From an uncultured Brevibacillus sp. (GTDB lineage Bacteria; Bacillota; Bacilli; Brevibacillales; Brevibacillaceae), in contig NZ_CANMZW010000011.1 of NCBI RefSeq assembly GCF_947502445.1, forward strand, positions 1-64,000: a stretch of 64,000 nucleotides of DNA, given 5' to 3'. The notes beneath the pieces are model-generated. The model saw only the letters and a program-made list of their open reading frames with translations, did not search any database and had not been told where the DNA came from. Shown in pieces: positions 16,432-24,839 of the stretch. A program made the position numbers and the translations under genes. How positions within the stretch are numbered: position 1 is the first letter of the stretch; every line of letters begins with the position of its first letter.

Positions 16432-18192
16432 GTGTCTTCAGTCGTGTATTCCCATGAATTCGATATGATTCGGGAATCATGGCAGCGCTGCTATGCCCAA
16501 GGCTTTCTTCCTACCGATTCTGTACGTGGTCAGTTGCTGTCTGAGAGTCAAATCCTCTCCCTACAAAAAGACTCCCGTTTCCTTTTGGAGCACGCAATCC
16601 CCGTTTTTGATTCCCTATATCCACTCTACAAGCATGCCGAGTACATCGCTGTTCTCACTGATCGCCACGGCACCATCATCCATACTGTATCCACTCCGGA
16701 ATTTCAGGAGCTGGCTGACTCTATCTACATGCTGCCTGGAGCCAATTGGCTGGAGAACACGATGGGAACCAATGCCATGGGCGTAACGCTACTTGAGAAA
16801 AAGCCTGTTCTTGTCTATGGTGAGGATCATTTTTACCGGACCAATCATTTTCTCGCGTGTGCTGCCAGTCCCGTCTTCAACTCTATGGGAGAATTGCTCG
16901 GAGCAGTTAACATCAGCTGCCGCATCGAGCAATATACGTCCTCTATTCTACCTTTGGTAACGATGCTTGCAGACAGCTTGCAAAATCGACTTTTGCTCAG
17001 CGAAGCCCGGCAAGAACACTTGCTTACTCTCAGACACATGGAAAAGCTGGAAAATGAACATCCCACTCCTCTACTTACCCTCGACAGCGATCAGCGAATC
17101 GTTCGTGCCAATCGTGCGGCAGAGCGGATTATTGGCCGAGACTGTCTAGGTAAGGAGTTCAGCATAAAGGATGGCTACGTCATGGAAAGCATCTCGGACC
17201 ATTCCCAGAGACTATGGCGCTCGATCACCATACGCCCGCGACCAGCCTCCAAGCAAAAGCATTATGTGTTCGATGATATTTTTGGTACATGCCCGACCAT
17301 CACACGTGTGAAACAGCTTGCTAGTAGAGCTGCCTCCATGGAAACACCCCTTCTGCTCAGCGGAGAAAGCGGTACTGGCAAGGAATTATTTGCCCAAGCC
17401 ATTCATTCCGCTAGCACACGCAATGATCAGCCCTTTATCGCCGTCAATTGCAGTGCGATTCCGGAAGACTTGGTCGAAAGCGAGCTGTTTGGCTATGAGC
17501 GCGGTGCATTTACCGGAGCAAAAGCCGAGGGCAGTATTGGCAAATTCGAAGCTGCTCACAACGGCACGCTGTTTCTCGATGAAATCGGTGATATGTCGCT
17601 TCGTGCCCAAGCCGCCTTGCTGCGAGCGGTGCAAGAAAAAGTCATTACGCCAGTCGGCAGTGTAAAAAGCAAGCAGGTGAATGTGCGCATCATCGCTGCC
17701 ACACACAAACATCTGCCCGACGAGATTCGCTCCAAGCGTTTTCGTGAGGATTTGTACTATCGGCTAAAAGGGATCCAGCTGACACTGCCTCCTCTGCGCA
17801 AGCGAAGCGACATCGGCGCACTGGCTACCCACTTGCTGCACAAGCTTGATGCTAGCACCTCTCTTTCTCACGAGGCGTTAGCGCATTTGCACCGCCATTC
17901 GTGGCCGGGGAACGTCCGGGAGCTAAACAGCATCCTAGTCCAGGCCGCTTTTTTAGCAGAGGGAGGACAAATCGAGCCTGTCCATCTGCAATGGGAGCAA
18001 GATTTGCCCGAGGGAAACACCCTGTCTCCCCATCCTTCGCATAGTCTATCGCTCGAAGAAACCGAGAAGGAAACGATTTTGCGTACATTGGATTCCACTC
18101 GCTGGAATATTAGTCGCGCGGCCCAGCTGCTTCAGGTTAGCCGCAATACGCTATATCGCAAGCTGACGGAGTACGGCTTTCATCGGCAGTAA
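16432..18192 (+). CDS. AcoR-like sigma-54-dependent activator
   Basis: 586 residues. The N-terminal half (about 60-270) holds a GAF-type sensory region and a short PAS-like part (PTPLLTLDSDQRIVRANRAA). The central AAA+ domain (about 285-510) has Walker A GESGTGKE near 310, the sigma-54 contact loop GAFTGA near 359, Walker B LFLDEIGDM and the arginine finger region FREDLYYRL. The C-terminus is a Fis-type helix-turn-helix (WNISRAAQLLQVSRNTLYRK). GTG start with AGGGGGTG. No receiver domain, so it senses a small molecule directly. Divergent fdhA with a -24/-12 promoter is the clear candidate target. Confidence 0.9.
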   Translation: MSSVVYSHEFDMIRESWQRCYAQGFLPTDSVRGQLLSESQILSLQKDSRFLLEHAIPVFDSLYPLYKHAEYIAVLTDRHGTIIHTVSTPEFQELADSIYMLPGANWLENTMGTNAMGVTLLEKKPVLVYGEDHFYRTNHFLACAASPVFNSMGELLGAVNISCRIEQYTSSILPLVTMLADSLQNRLLLSEARQEHLLTLRHMEKLENEHPTPLLTLDSDQRIVRANRAAERIIGRDCLGKEFSIKDGYVMESISDHSQRLWRSITIRPRPASKQKHYVFDDIFGTCPTITRVKQLASRAASMETPLLLSGESGTGKELFAQAIHSASTRNDQPFIAVNCSAIPEDLVESELFGYERGAFTGAKAEGSIGKFEAAHNGTLFLDEIGDMSLRAQAALLRAVQEKVITPVGSVKSKQVNVRIIAATHKHLPDEIRSKRFREDLYYRLKGIQLTLPPLRKRSDIGALATHLLHKLDASTSLSHEALAHLHRHSWPGNVRELNSILVQAAFLAEGGQIEPVHLQWEQDLPEGNTLSPHPSHSLSLEETEKETILRTLDSTRWNISRAAQLLQVSRNTLYRKLTEYGFHRQ

Positions 18193-18201
18193 ACAAAAAA
18201 T

Positions 18202-18232
18202 GCGGCACCTCCGAATGGGCGTGCCGCGTTTT
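18202..18232. terminator. Bidirectional terminator
   Basis: GCGGCAC (18202-18208) pairs with GTGCCGC (18221-18227) with GTTTT on the plus side and ATTTTTTG on the minus side, between two converging genes. Confidence 0.65.
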
Positions 18233-18242
18233 CCATATATGC

Positions 18243-19328
18243 TCAGGCGAGACCGAGCTCAGCTGCCAAAACAAGATACATCGCGTGAGACCAGAGCAGC
18301 GGGACGGCTGGTTCACCCGAGCGCTTTACCCAGGACGAATAGTCTGGCGGCGAAAGCAAATGCTCCTGCACTTGCTCAGGCAAGCCTGCATTTTTTCGCT
18401 GAGACACGATCCATTCGGCGATATCGTAAGCCTCCTTACTTCTACCTGTCCGGGCGTAGTACCAGCCCAGCCACGCTGACAAAAGCAGCCATTGCCCGCC
18501 GCCATAGTACGTATCAGACGTGTAGCGATGAACACCATGCCCTGCCAGCAGCTCCCTTTCAATCGCCTGTACCGTCTGAATCATAAGTGGATCATCTACC
18601 TCTACCAGACCAAAGGGAAGCGTCAGCCATAAAAGACTGGCATCCACAGCAGTATTGCCGATCGACTTTACAAATTGACCGTTTGCCGTGCCATTTGCGA
18701 AAACGAATTGTCGAATCGACTCTGCCAGCTGCGCCAGCCCAGTTGCTCTTTCAGGCAAAAAGGCCTCCATTGCCTTGACTCCGGCAAAAATAGCTGCCAG
18801 CGTTACTGGATGGACCCGATCACCTGCTTCTTCCCAGCAATCAAAATTGGGCAACTGCCAACAGGCCGTCAAATAATCGAGTGTCAGCTCAATCGATGGC
18901 ATCAGCTGCCTGATCAAATCAGCTTCTCCGCTATCGTGTACATGACGAGCCAGCCCCCACAGCCATGTTCCGTATCCATCGAGTTGAAAGCTGCCCCAAT
19001 CCCCTATGACTTCCTCTCCGTCCACAGTGTAGCGGGTATGCAAAAAACGGTCACTACCTGTTTCTCCCCCGCGATCCCCTTCTTTTACTGCATCTATCGC
19101 CGCTATCGCCTTTTGTTCATGCCTGTTCATGACGCGATCACACCACTTATAAAAACGGCTTGCGCTCTCGTGCTGGCCAACACGATTCATTGCGTAAGCC
19201 GTAAAGGCTCCATCACGAAGCCACGCATACTTGTAATGAGTAAAGGCCGGTGAGGCGATATACGCCCCTGACGTAGCCTGGTGCCGCAAGATTAGCTGAA
19301 TACTTTGTGTGCACAGGGTATTGGTCAT
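18243..19328 (-). CDS. Glycoside hydrolase family 15-like (glucoamylase-type) protein
   Basis: 361 residues from ATG 19328, with GGGAGG 8 bases upstream; an in-frame ATG at 19400 lacks an RBS. It has the alpha/alpha barrel motifs of GH15: YAWLRDGAFTAYAMNRVGQ near residue 30, GDWGSFQLDGYGTWLWGL, a catalytic acid candidate in FDCWEEAG, and a late segment GEPAVPLLWSHAMYL where the catalytic base normally sits in an E. No signal peptide, so it acts in the cytoplasm, perhaps on maltodextrins or trehalose. Shorter than bacterial glucoamylases, which have an extra N-terminal beta domain. Confidence 0.8.
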   Translation of the reverse strand: MTNTLCTQSIQLILRHQATSGAYIASPAFTHYKYAWLRDGAFTAYAMNRVGQHESASRFYKWCDRVMNRHEQKAIAAIDAVKEGDRGGETGSDRFLHTRYTVDGEEVIGDWGSFQLDGYGTWLWGLARHVHDSGEADLIRQLMPSIELTLDYLTACWQLPNFDCWEEAGDRVHPVTLAAIFAGVKAMEAFLPERATGLAQLAESIRQFVFANGTANGQFVKSIGNTAVDASLLWLTLPFGLVEVDDPLMIQTVQAIERELLAGHGVHRYTSDTYYGGGQWLLLSAWLGWYYARTGRSKEAYDIAEWIVSQRKNAGLPEQVQEHLLSPPDYSSWVKRSGEPAVPLLWSHAMYLVLAAELGLA

Positions 19329-19498
19329 CACACGATCCTCCCTCAGCAAAAGACAAGCCTGCGTCATAAGCAGCCTATATGCGCTCGTCTTTTTAGCCAT
19401 GCTGCTATAGCATATGCGCCAATTTACACGATGTAACCGTTCCCAAGCTTAGAAAACCTGACTGGGCGATTCCTTTGGGGAGGCTAAACCTATCTGCA

Positions 19499-19534
19499 CA
19501 AAAACCCCACTGAAAGAACTTCTCCAGCGGGGTC
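19499..19534 (-). terminator. Terminator of the inositol phosphatase family gene
   Basis: ACCCCACTG (19504-19512) pairs with CAGCGGGGT (19525-19533) with five T residues on the minus-strand side, 24 bases after the stop. Confidence 0.7.
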
Positions 19535-19557
19535 ATGGTGTACTCTTGTATCAAGTT

Positions 19558-20373
19558 TTACGCGTCCGTCGTCTCTGACAAATTCAAGTAATGCTGGAGT
19601 TCCTCGTAAAAAGTTGGGTTGCAGGCCATGACACTGCTTTTTTGATCATACGGCAGTGGCTCTCCCATCATGTTGGTCACGCGTCCTCCCGCTTCCTCCA
19701 CAATGATCCGTCCTGCTCCAAAATCCCACGCATTAAGCGAGAGACTGACATAGCCATCCAGCCGTCCGGCAGCAACATAGGACATTTCCAGCGCTGCACT
19801 TCCCAGAAGGCGCATCCCGCGTACTTTTCCAGCCAGCTTTTTTACAATCAGGTCTATGCCCATCTGCTCGGCGCGCTTGTTCCAAAACACGCTCGTGCAT
19901 AGAATAGCTTCCTCCAGACTCACAGCCCTGTCCAGATGAAGGGGACGGTCATTGAGAAAGGCTCCCTCTCCCTTGACTGCGTAAAAAAGCTCGTCTCTGG
20001 ATGGATCGTAAACGGCTCCGACGAGTCCCTCACCCTTATGGTAAACGGCAATGGAAACGGCAAAATTGATTTGCTGATGGACAAAATTAGTGGTGCCATC
20101 AATCGGATCAATGACCCACAGCGTATCGTAATTTCTGTAATCCTCGGCAAAGGTACTTTCTTCACCCAAGATACCGTGATCGGGAAAACGCTTCAGAATC
20201 ATATCGATCACATGCTTCTCCACTTCTTTATCTACAGCTGTGACAAGATCGGAGGCAGATGTTTTATACTCGACAGTAAAAGGCTCCTTCATTCGCTTCA
20301 TACTCAGCTCACCCGCTGAACGGGCGCAGCCCAGAGTCAGCTCTTTTAGCGCCGCCAGTGTTGATGCTTGCAC
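19558..20373 (-). CDS. Inositol monophosphatase family protein
   Basis: 271 residues from GTG 20373 (GGGTGG 7 bases upstream); ATG 20394 lacks an RBS. Metal-binding signatures are complete: GILGEES, then VIDPIDGTTNFVHQ (DPIDGTTNF motif) and near the C-terminus NAWDFGAGRIIVEEAGGRVT. Members are magnesium-dependent sugar or inositol phosphatases, some acting on 3'-phosphoadenosine phosphate, fructose bisphosphate or NADP. Cytoplasmic and monocistronic. Confidence 0.87.
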   Translation of the reverse strand: MQASTLAALKELTLGCARSAGELSMKRMKEPFTVEYKTSASDLVTAVDKEVEKHVIDMILKRFPDHGILGEESTFAEDYRNYDTLWVIDPIDGTTNFVHQQINFAVSIAVYHKGEGLVGAVYDPSRDELFYAVKGEGAFLNDRPLHLDRAVSLEEAILCTSVFWNKRAEQMGIDLIVKKLAGKVRGMRLLGSAALEMSYVAAGRLDGYVSLSLNAWDFGAGRIIVEEAGGRVTNMMGEPLPYDQKSSVMACNPTFYEELQHYLNLSETTDA

Positions 20374-20542
20374 TCGTATCGCCACCCAAAACATGACTTT
20401 TTTTTAGTGTACCATACTTTACCTGCTGTTACACCACACCTAAATGCCTGTAGGTCTGACTTCTTCGTGCTGGAAAATTATGTAACGGACTATACCTCTC
20501 AATCGTCTAATAGGAAAAGATCCGCATGGAGGAATTTCTGCT

Positions 20543-20989
20543 ATGAAGCGAGGCATATCATTGCTATTATTTTCAGTCATCATCATACTCGTTCTTGGCT
20601 GGAGTAGCATACAAACTATTCCTGAGCATCCAGACACCGAAGCGGAAATCGCTGCTCGGCAATATGTAGAAGCATACGGCTACCAGGTTGTGTCTTACAA
20701 AGGTCCTATCTCCAGTTATACGCTTTCGCTGGAGGATTTATCCAAGACCCCACATGCACAGGTTTGGCGCGTGATACCAATTGACCCTGCGTCTTTTATT
20801 GGAAAGGAAATAGAAGTTCATCAACTGATCGTCTCCAACCATCCCCTTGATTCATACCCGGACTCTCTTGGCAGCACCTCTATCTCTCTCCTATTTTGCG
20901 AAGGCCAAGTACTCGGTGGAACATCCGCTCCAATAACAAAAGAACCACTCCTGGGAGCACCTTTCTCACTTGATGGAAGGCGTTATTGA
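20543..20989 (+). CDS. Membrane-anchored hypothetical protein
   Basis: 148 residues: an N-terminal hydrophobic anchor (residues 4-22, ISLLLFSVIIILVLGW) and an extracytoplasmic domain with a GYQVVSYKG strand, FIGKEIEVHQLIVSNHPL and GQVLGGTSAPI. The pattern recalls small DUF4830-like Bacillota proteins but I cannot confirm the family. RBS GGAGGAATTTCTGCT. A terminator follows and it appears monocistronic. Confidence 0.65.
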   Translation: MKRGISLLLFSVIIILVLGWSSIQTIPEHPDTEAEIAARQYVEAYGYQVVSYKGPISSYTLSLEDLSKTPHAQVWRVIPIDPASFIGKEIEVHQLIVSNHPLDSYPDSLGSTSISLLFCEGQVLGGTSAPITKEPLLGAPFSLDGRRY

Positions 20990-21002
20990 TACGAACAAAA
21001 CA

Positions 21003-21048
21003 GGATGCCCCATCGTCATTTAACTGACTGCTGGGACATCCCTTTTCC
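21003..21048 (+). terminator. Terminator after the membrane-anchored hypothetical protein
   Basis: GGATGCCCC (21003-21011) pairs with GGGACATCC (21033-21041) followed by CTTTTCCCC. Confidence 0.55.
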
Positions 21049-21062
21049 CCTTCGCTTGCTTC

Positions 21063-21275
21063 TTAGCAACAGCGTGTCACGCCGCCTTTTTCATATCTCT
21101 CTGTCAGTGCGTACATATAGTACTCTCGCTCCGTCATCGGAAATATTCCCGGAGCCGCATGTGTCACTCGCCAATGCTGTAAATAGCGATCGTAGTCTGG
21201 CATTCCAAAGATAGTCTTGATGGCAGAGCTTACGCGGCGCAACGACTTTCGCATCGCTCTCCATTTACGCCTCAT
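21063..21275 (-). CDS. YbdD/YjiX family small protein
   Basis: 70 residues with the family pattern MPDYDRYLQHW followed by HPx-type HAAPGIFPMTEREYY. In enterobacteria and many Bacillota this small protein is encoded right after CstA-type pyruvate/peptide transporters. Here ATG overlaps the cstA stop as ATGA (21272-21275), so translation is coupled. Role as an accessory subunit is inferred from linkage. Confidence 0.85.
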   Translation of the reverse strand: MRRKWRAMRKSLRRVSSAIKTIFGMPDYDRYLQHWRVTHAAPGIFPMTEREYYMYALTERYEKGGVTRCC

Positions 21276-23362
21276 GCTACGTGATGCCCTTTGCCGTCGA
21301 TGAAGTCTCCTTTGGATTCGATATAAGGCGCTTCGTACAATGGATATTTTTTACCTCGTATTATATTGATCCACAAACGCGCGCCATCGAGAATAATTCC
21401 TATCGTGATCACCATGAAAATTGCGCAAACGGCGGCGTCGATTTGGTCATTGAGAATCATTTTTTGTGCAGCCTCAATCGTCTTTACCCCGTTTGGCAAC
21501 GTCCCTGCATCGAGTGCCTTCTGGAACGCCTCTGCATGGGCCAGGAAACCGATTTTAGGATCTGTATGGAACAGCTTTTGCCAGCCAGCTACGAGTGTAG
21601 CCGTCGTGAGCCACGCCATCGGAACCAGTGTAACCCACGAGTATCGTGCCTTGCCCATTTTAAAGATGAGAGTCGTTCCTACTGTAAACGCAATCGCGGC
21701 AAGCATCTGATTCGCGATACCGAAGAGCGGCCACAGGGTATAGATTCCTCCGAGCGGGTCCATGACCCCCTGGAGCAGGAAGTAACCCCAGCCAATTGTA
21801 ATTAATCCAGAGCCGATCAGGTTTCCTGGAAGCCAGTTCACTTCTTTCATTTTCGGGAATACGTTGCCGAGCATGTCTTGGACCATGAAGCGACCGACAC
21901 GCGTCCCCGCATCAATTGTCGTCAAAATGAAGACGGCTTCAAACAAAATTGCAAAGTGATACCAGAATGCCATCAGTGCCTTGCCGCCAAGAATTCCGGA
22001 GAAAATGGTTGCCATCCCGATAGCAAGTGACGGTGCCCCGCCCGTTCGGGAGAGAATCGTTTTTTCTTGAATATCATCAGCTAGCGTAGTCAACTGATCA
22101 GGGGTGACGGTAAAGCCCCAGCTGGAGATTGTCGTCGCCGCAGCTGCTGCATCCGCGCCAATCACTGCCCCCGGTGAGTTGATCGCAAAATATATACCTG
22201 GTGTAAGCACGCATGCTGCAATCATCGCCATGATCGCTACCCCTGATTCCATCAGCATACCGCCGTAACCGATCAATGGCGCGTGCGATTCCTTGGCAAT
22301 CATCTTCGGTGTCGTACCTGAGGAAACGAGAGCGTGAAACCCCGACACGGCACCACAGGCAATGGTAATAAACAAGAACGGGAACAGATTACCCGCAAAT
22401 ACAGGACCCGTGCCATCGATAAACTTGGTCAAGGCTGGCATGTGCAGTGGAGGCAGTGTGAGTATGATACCAACCGCCAAAATGGCAATGGTTCCAACTT
22501 TCAAAAAGGAGCTGAGGTAGTCACGCGGTGCCAGCAAGAGCCATACAGGAAGCACCGACGCTACAAAACCGTACACGATAATCATCCACGCAAGCTGTAC
22601 TTTGGAAAACGTAAAGGCTGGACCCCATGTTGGTGACGCAGCTACAGCCTGCCCCAGCCAGAGGGAAAAGAACAGGAGAGCCAGACCGATGAGTGACCCC
22701 TCCATGACACGCCCTGGCCTGATATAGCGCATGTACAGTCCCATCAGGATCGCGATCGGCAGCGTCATAAATATCGTAAAGGTAGCCCATGGAGATTCGG
22801 CAAGCGCATTTACAACAACCATCGCCAAAACGGCAATCAAAATAATCATGATCGCGATGATGCCGACAAGCGCTAGCGCTCCGCCAAACGGACCGATTTC
22901 TTCTTTTGCAATTTGTCCGAGCGATTTTCCATTGCGGCGCATCGAACCAAATAGGATAATAAAGTCTTGGACCGCACCACCAATGACCACTCCGACAATG
23001 ATCCAGAGTGTCCCCGGCAAATACCCCATCTGCGCAGCCAGGGTAGGTCCCACGAGCGGTCCAGCACCTGCAATCGCAGCGAAGTGATGTCCGAAAAGTA
23101 CCCATTTGTTTGTAGGAACGAAGTCTTTTCCATCATTGTTGACTTCGGCTGGAGTAGCTCTCCTGTCATCCAGTCCCATCAATTTCTTGGCAATAAAACG
23201 GCTGTAAAAACGATAAGCAACGGCATAAGTGCAAATTGCAGCTGTCAGTAGCCAGAAAGAGTTGACCGACTCTCCACGAGTCAGAGCAATAATTCCGAAT
23301 CCTATTGCTCCTAGAGCGGCAATCCCACCCCAGATCAGGATGGAAAGAAGCCATTTCTTCAT
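21272..23362 (-). CDS. cstA: CstA family carbon starvation protein (pyruvate/peptide transporter)
   Basis: 696 residues with about 16 transmembrane helices. CstA signatures are present: FGHHFAAIAGAGPLVGP near residue 90, DFIILFGSMRRNGKSLG, GAVSGFHALVSSGTTPKMI, and FEAVFILTTIDAGTRVGRF. The E. coli relatives CstA and BtsT import pyruvate, the former also linked to peptides. RBS AAGGAGG 7 bases before ATG. The upstream region carries LytTR-type direct repeats, a cre-like site and a -35 box TTGACA; a LytS/LytT pair lies 2.4 kb away, so pyruvate-responsive control is likely. Confidence 0.9.
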   Translation of the reverse strand: MKKWLLSILIWGGIAALGAIGFGIIALTRGESVNSFWLLTAAICTYAVAYRFYSRFIAKKLMGLDDRRATPAEVNNDGKDFVPTNKWVLFGHHFAAIAGAGPLVGPTLAAQMGYLPGTLWIIVGVVIGGAVQDFIILFGSMRRNGKSLGQIAKEEIGPFGGALALVGIIAIMIILIAVLAMVVVNALAESPWATFTIFMTLPIAILMGLYMRYIRPGRVMEGSLIGLALLFFSLWLGQAVAASPTWGPAFTFSKVQLAWMIIVYGFVASVLPVWLLLAPRDYLSSFLKVGTIAILAVGIILTLPPLHMPALTKFIDGTGPVFAGNLFPFLFITIACGAVSGFHALVSSGTTPKMIAKESHAPLIGYGGMLMESGVAIMAMIAACVLTPGIYFAINSPGAVIGADAAAAATTISSWGFTVTPDQLTTLADDIQEKTILSRTGGAPSLAIGMATIFSGILGGKALMAFWYHFAILFEAVFILTTIDAGTRVGRFMVQDMLGNVFPKMKEVNWLPGNLIGSGLITIGWGYFLLQGVMDPLGGIYTLWPLFGIANQMLAAIAFTVGTTLIFKMGKARYSWVTLVPMAWLTTATLVAGWQKLFHTDPKIGFLAHAEAFQKALDAGTLPNGVKTIEAAQKMILNDQIDAAVCAIFMVITIGIILDGARLWINIIRGKKYPLYEAPYIESKGDFIDGKGHHVA

Positions 23363-23435
23363 ATGTGCGCCTCCTTACTTATTTCTATAAAATTCAGGCA
23401 ATTAACCTTAGAACAAGGTATCATAAGGAAGAAAT

Positions 23436-23441
23436 TGTCAA
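23436..23441 (-). promoter_or_regulatory. -35 box of the cstA promoter
   Basis: Consensus TTGACA on the minus strand. The best -10 (TACCTT, 15 bp away) is poor, as expected for an activator-dependent promoter. It lies 12 bp downstream of the second LytTR-like repeat. Confidence 0.45.
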
Positions 23442-23453
23442 AACGAATCTTGG

Positions 23454-23483
23454 CTGAACCGTACAAAAACAGGCATGAACGGC
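23454..23483 (-). promoter_or_regulatory. Two LytTR-like direct repeats upstream of cstA
   Basis: Minus-strand GCCGTTCAT (23483-23475) and ACGGTTCAG (23462-23454) each match 8 of 9 positions of the general LytTR site [TA][AC][CA]GTTN[AG][TG], in the same orientation, 12 bp apart (21-bp period). That spacing is the canonical tandem site for LytTR regulators. Confidence 0.6.
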
Positions 23484-23498
23484 ATCATTCTCGTATGA

Positions 23499-23513
23499 GT
23501 GAAAGCGCATACA
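23499..23513. promoter_or_regulatory. cre-like (CcpA) site upstream of cstA
   Basis: GTGAAAGCGCATACA matches WTGNAANCGNWNNCW at all but the first position. It lies 16 bp upstream of the LytTR repeats and 137 bases before the cstA start, where CcpA could act as an activator; it could instead affect the plus-strand gene at 23609. Confidence 0.4.
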
Positions 23514-23608
23514 GGACAAATCGCACTTGCGATACACAAAATCTGAAACCTTTCAACTGGTCTATCGTATTGCATATCTACAGGATTTTTCTGCGTAGGA
23601 GGGACAAG

Positions 23609-24130
23609 ATGCCATCTCGCCCCAACTCTTTCATACGTATTTGCTGGCTTGCACTTCTAGTTACATGCTTATGCTTTTTCCCCAGCAGCTCGAATTCTCC
23701 CGAGCCTACTGTTCATGATACGCAGGCATCCTATACAGCTCTGCATAAAGGCGTGTTTCACCTCGTCAGCTATCGTCAGCACGCCCCTGTCAAAGTTTTC
23801 GTGCAAAAGCAGCAGACCCATTTTATGCCGGTCAAACAGCAAAACACATTATATTTGCTGCTTGCCCTTATCGTCAGCTTTTTGTTCATTGTCCAGACGA
23901 GACTAAAATGGATCATTCTGATGCCGATCAAGTACGGGTCCAAATTTGTGGACGACCTCCTCAAAGGAATGGCAAGAAAACCTGAGAGGAGATTGAGGAG
24001 CAATGAGATATACCAAAAAAGAAGCGGACATGATTCAAGGAACGATCAGAGATATCAAGGTTTTTTCCATCGCCCTGGTCGTAGTGATGATCGGTTTGTT
24101 CGTTTTGAAATACTACATCGGATAGCTTGA
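23609..24130 (+). CDS. Two-segment membrane hypothetical protein
   Basis: 173 residues from ATG 23609 with AGGAGGG upstream. A signal-anchor-like N-terminus (FIRICWLALLVTCLCFF) is followed by a short outside domain and a second hydrophobic segment (LYLLLALIVSFLFIVQ, about 92-108). From about residue 132 the frame runs fully over another ORF (24003-24125) and becomes arginine-rich and unstructured, so the native end may be near 24000 after a small frameshift. No family recognised. Confidence 0.5.
   Translation: MPSRPNSFIRICWLALLVTCLCFFPSSSNSPEPTVHDTQASYTALHKGVFHLVSYRQHAPVKVFVQKQQTHFMPVKQQNTLYLLLALIVSFLFIVQTRLKWIILMPIKYGSKFVDDLLKGMARKPERRLRSNEIYQKRSGHDSRNDQRYQGFFHRPGRSDDRFVRFEILHRIA
24003..24125 (+). 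CDS. Small single-pass membrane protein, 40 aa
   Basis: Begins MRYTKKEADMIQGTIRDIK, then one hydrophobic helix VFSIALVVVMIGLFVLKYY and a stop at 24123. GAGGAG lies 2 to 8 bases before ATG, and a terminator follows at 24144. It sits in another frame inside the end of the preceding open frame. Good RBS plus amphipathic-then-hydrophobic design make it credible; function unknown. Confidence 0.6.
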   Translation: MRYTKKEADMIQGTIRDIKVFSIALVVVMIGLFVLKYYIG

Positions 24131-24143
24131 ATGCGCCTATCAT

Positions 24144-24178
24144 TCCTCCCTTTTCCTCTTGGATTGGGAGGATTTTTA
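24144..24178 (+). terminator. Terminator after the small membrane genes
   Basis: TCCTCCC (24144-24150) pairs with GGGAGGA (24166-24172), followed by TTTTT. Confidence 0.7.
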
Positions 24179-24280
24179 TGAGGAAAGGGAATGCCTCCGC
24201 CCCGAGACTGATTCTTGCCTTTACAACGTATGATAAAATGATACAAGAATTGGAAGGTTGACCAAAAGGAGAACATGCTC

Positions 24281-24766
24281 ATGAGACATATCGGCGGCTA
24301 TCTATTAATCGGGATCGGCGCGATGTTTGTAATGGCCACGTATTTCAACATCCCACTTGCAATCGACAAGCTTTGGCCTGCATTTTTGCTTATCCCTGCC
24401 ATCGCTTTTCACATTTTCTTTTTCATGAATCCAAGGCCCAATCGTGCAGGCTTACTGGTGCCGGGAGGAATCCTGCTCGTTTACGCTCCGCTCTTCTTCT
24501 TCAGTCAAATATTTATGGATGGCGACATGAGCACGACTTGGCCGTTCTTTCTGATTGGTCCCGCGGTCGGTCTTACGGAATTATACATTTTTGGCGGACG
24601 AAAAAAGGGGCTGTTGATCCCGATTAGTATTTTGACCACAGTCGCTCTCATATTTTTGGCAGCGAATCTGCTATCGAGCCAGGTTGGTGGCCTTCTCGGG
24701 TTGCTGTTGATCGTTTTGGGCGGTTACCTGGTATCACGCAAAAAAAGCGACGATTATTCGGTGTAA
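24281..24766 (+). CDS. Integral membrane hypothetical protein
   Basis: 161 residues, about five hydrophobic helices with short loops, a central FFFMNPRPNRAGLLVPGGIL stretch, and a basic C-terminus VSRKKSDDYSV. Start ATG 24281 is 9 bases after AGGAG; the ATG at 24275 is only 3 bases away. The helix pairs look like LiaF/DUF5668-type small membrane proteins, but this is a guess at family level only. Monocistronic between two terminators. Confidence 0.65.
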   Translation: MRHIGGYLLIGIGAMFVMATYFNIPLAIDKLWPAFLLIPAIAFHIFFFMNPRPNRAGLLVPGGILLVYAPLFFFSQIFMDGDMSTTWPFFLIGPAVGLTELYIFGGRKKGLLIPISILTTVALIFLAANLLSSQVGGLLGLLLIVLGGYLVSRKKSDDYSV

Positions 24767-24777
24767 AGTAGGAAAAA

Positions 24778-24832
24778 GAAAAAGACCAGCTTGGCACAGG
24801 AGGTTTTCGCTCATGTCATTCTGGTCTTTTTT
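24778..24832. terminator. Bidirectional terminator
   Basis: AAAAGACCAG (24780-24789) pairs with CTGGTCTTTT (24821-24830) with A and T runs outside, between a plus-strand gene and the pirin pseudogene. Confidence 0.7.
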
Positions 24833-24839
24833 CTATGCT

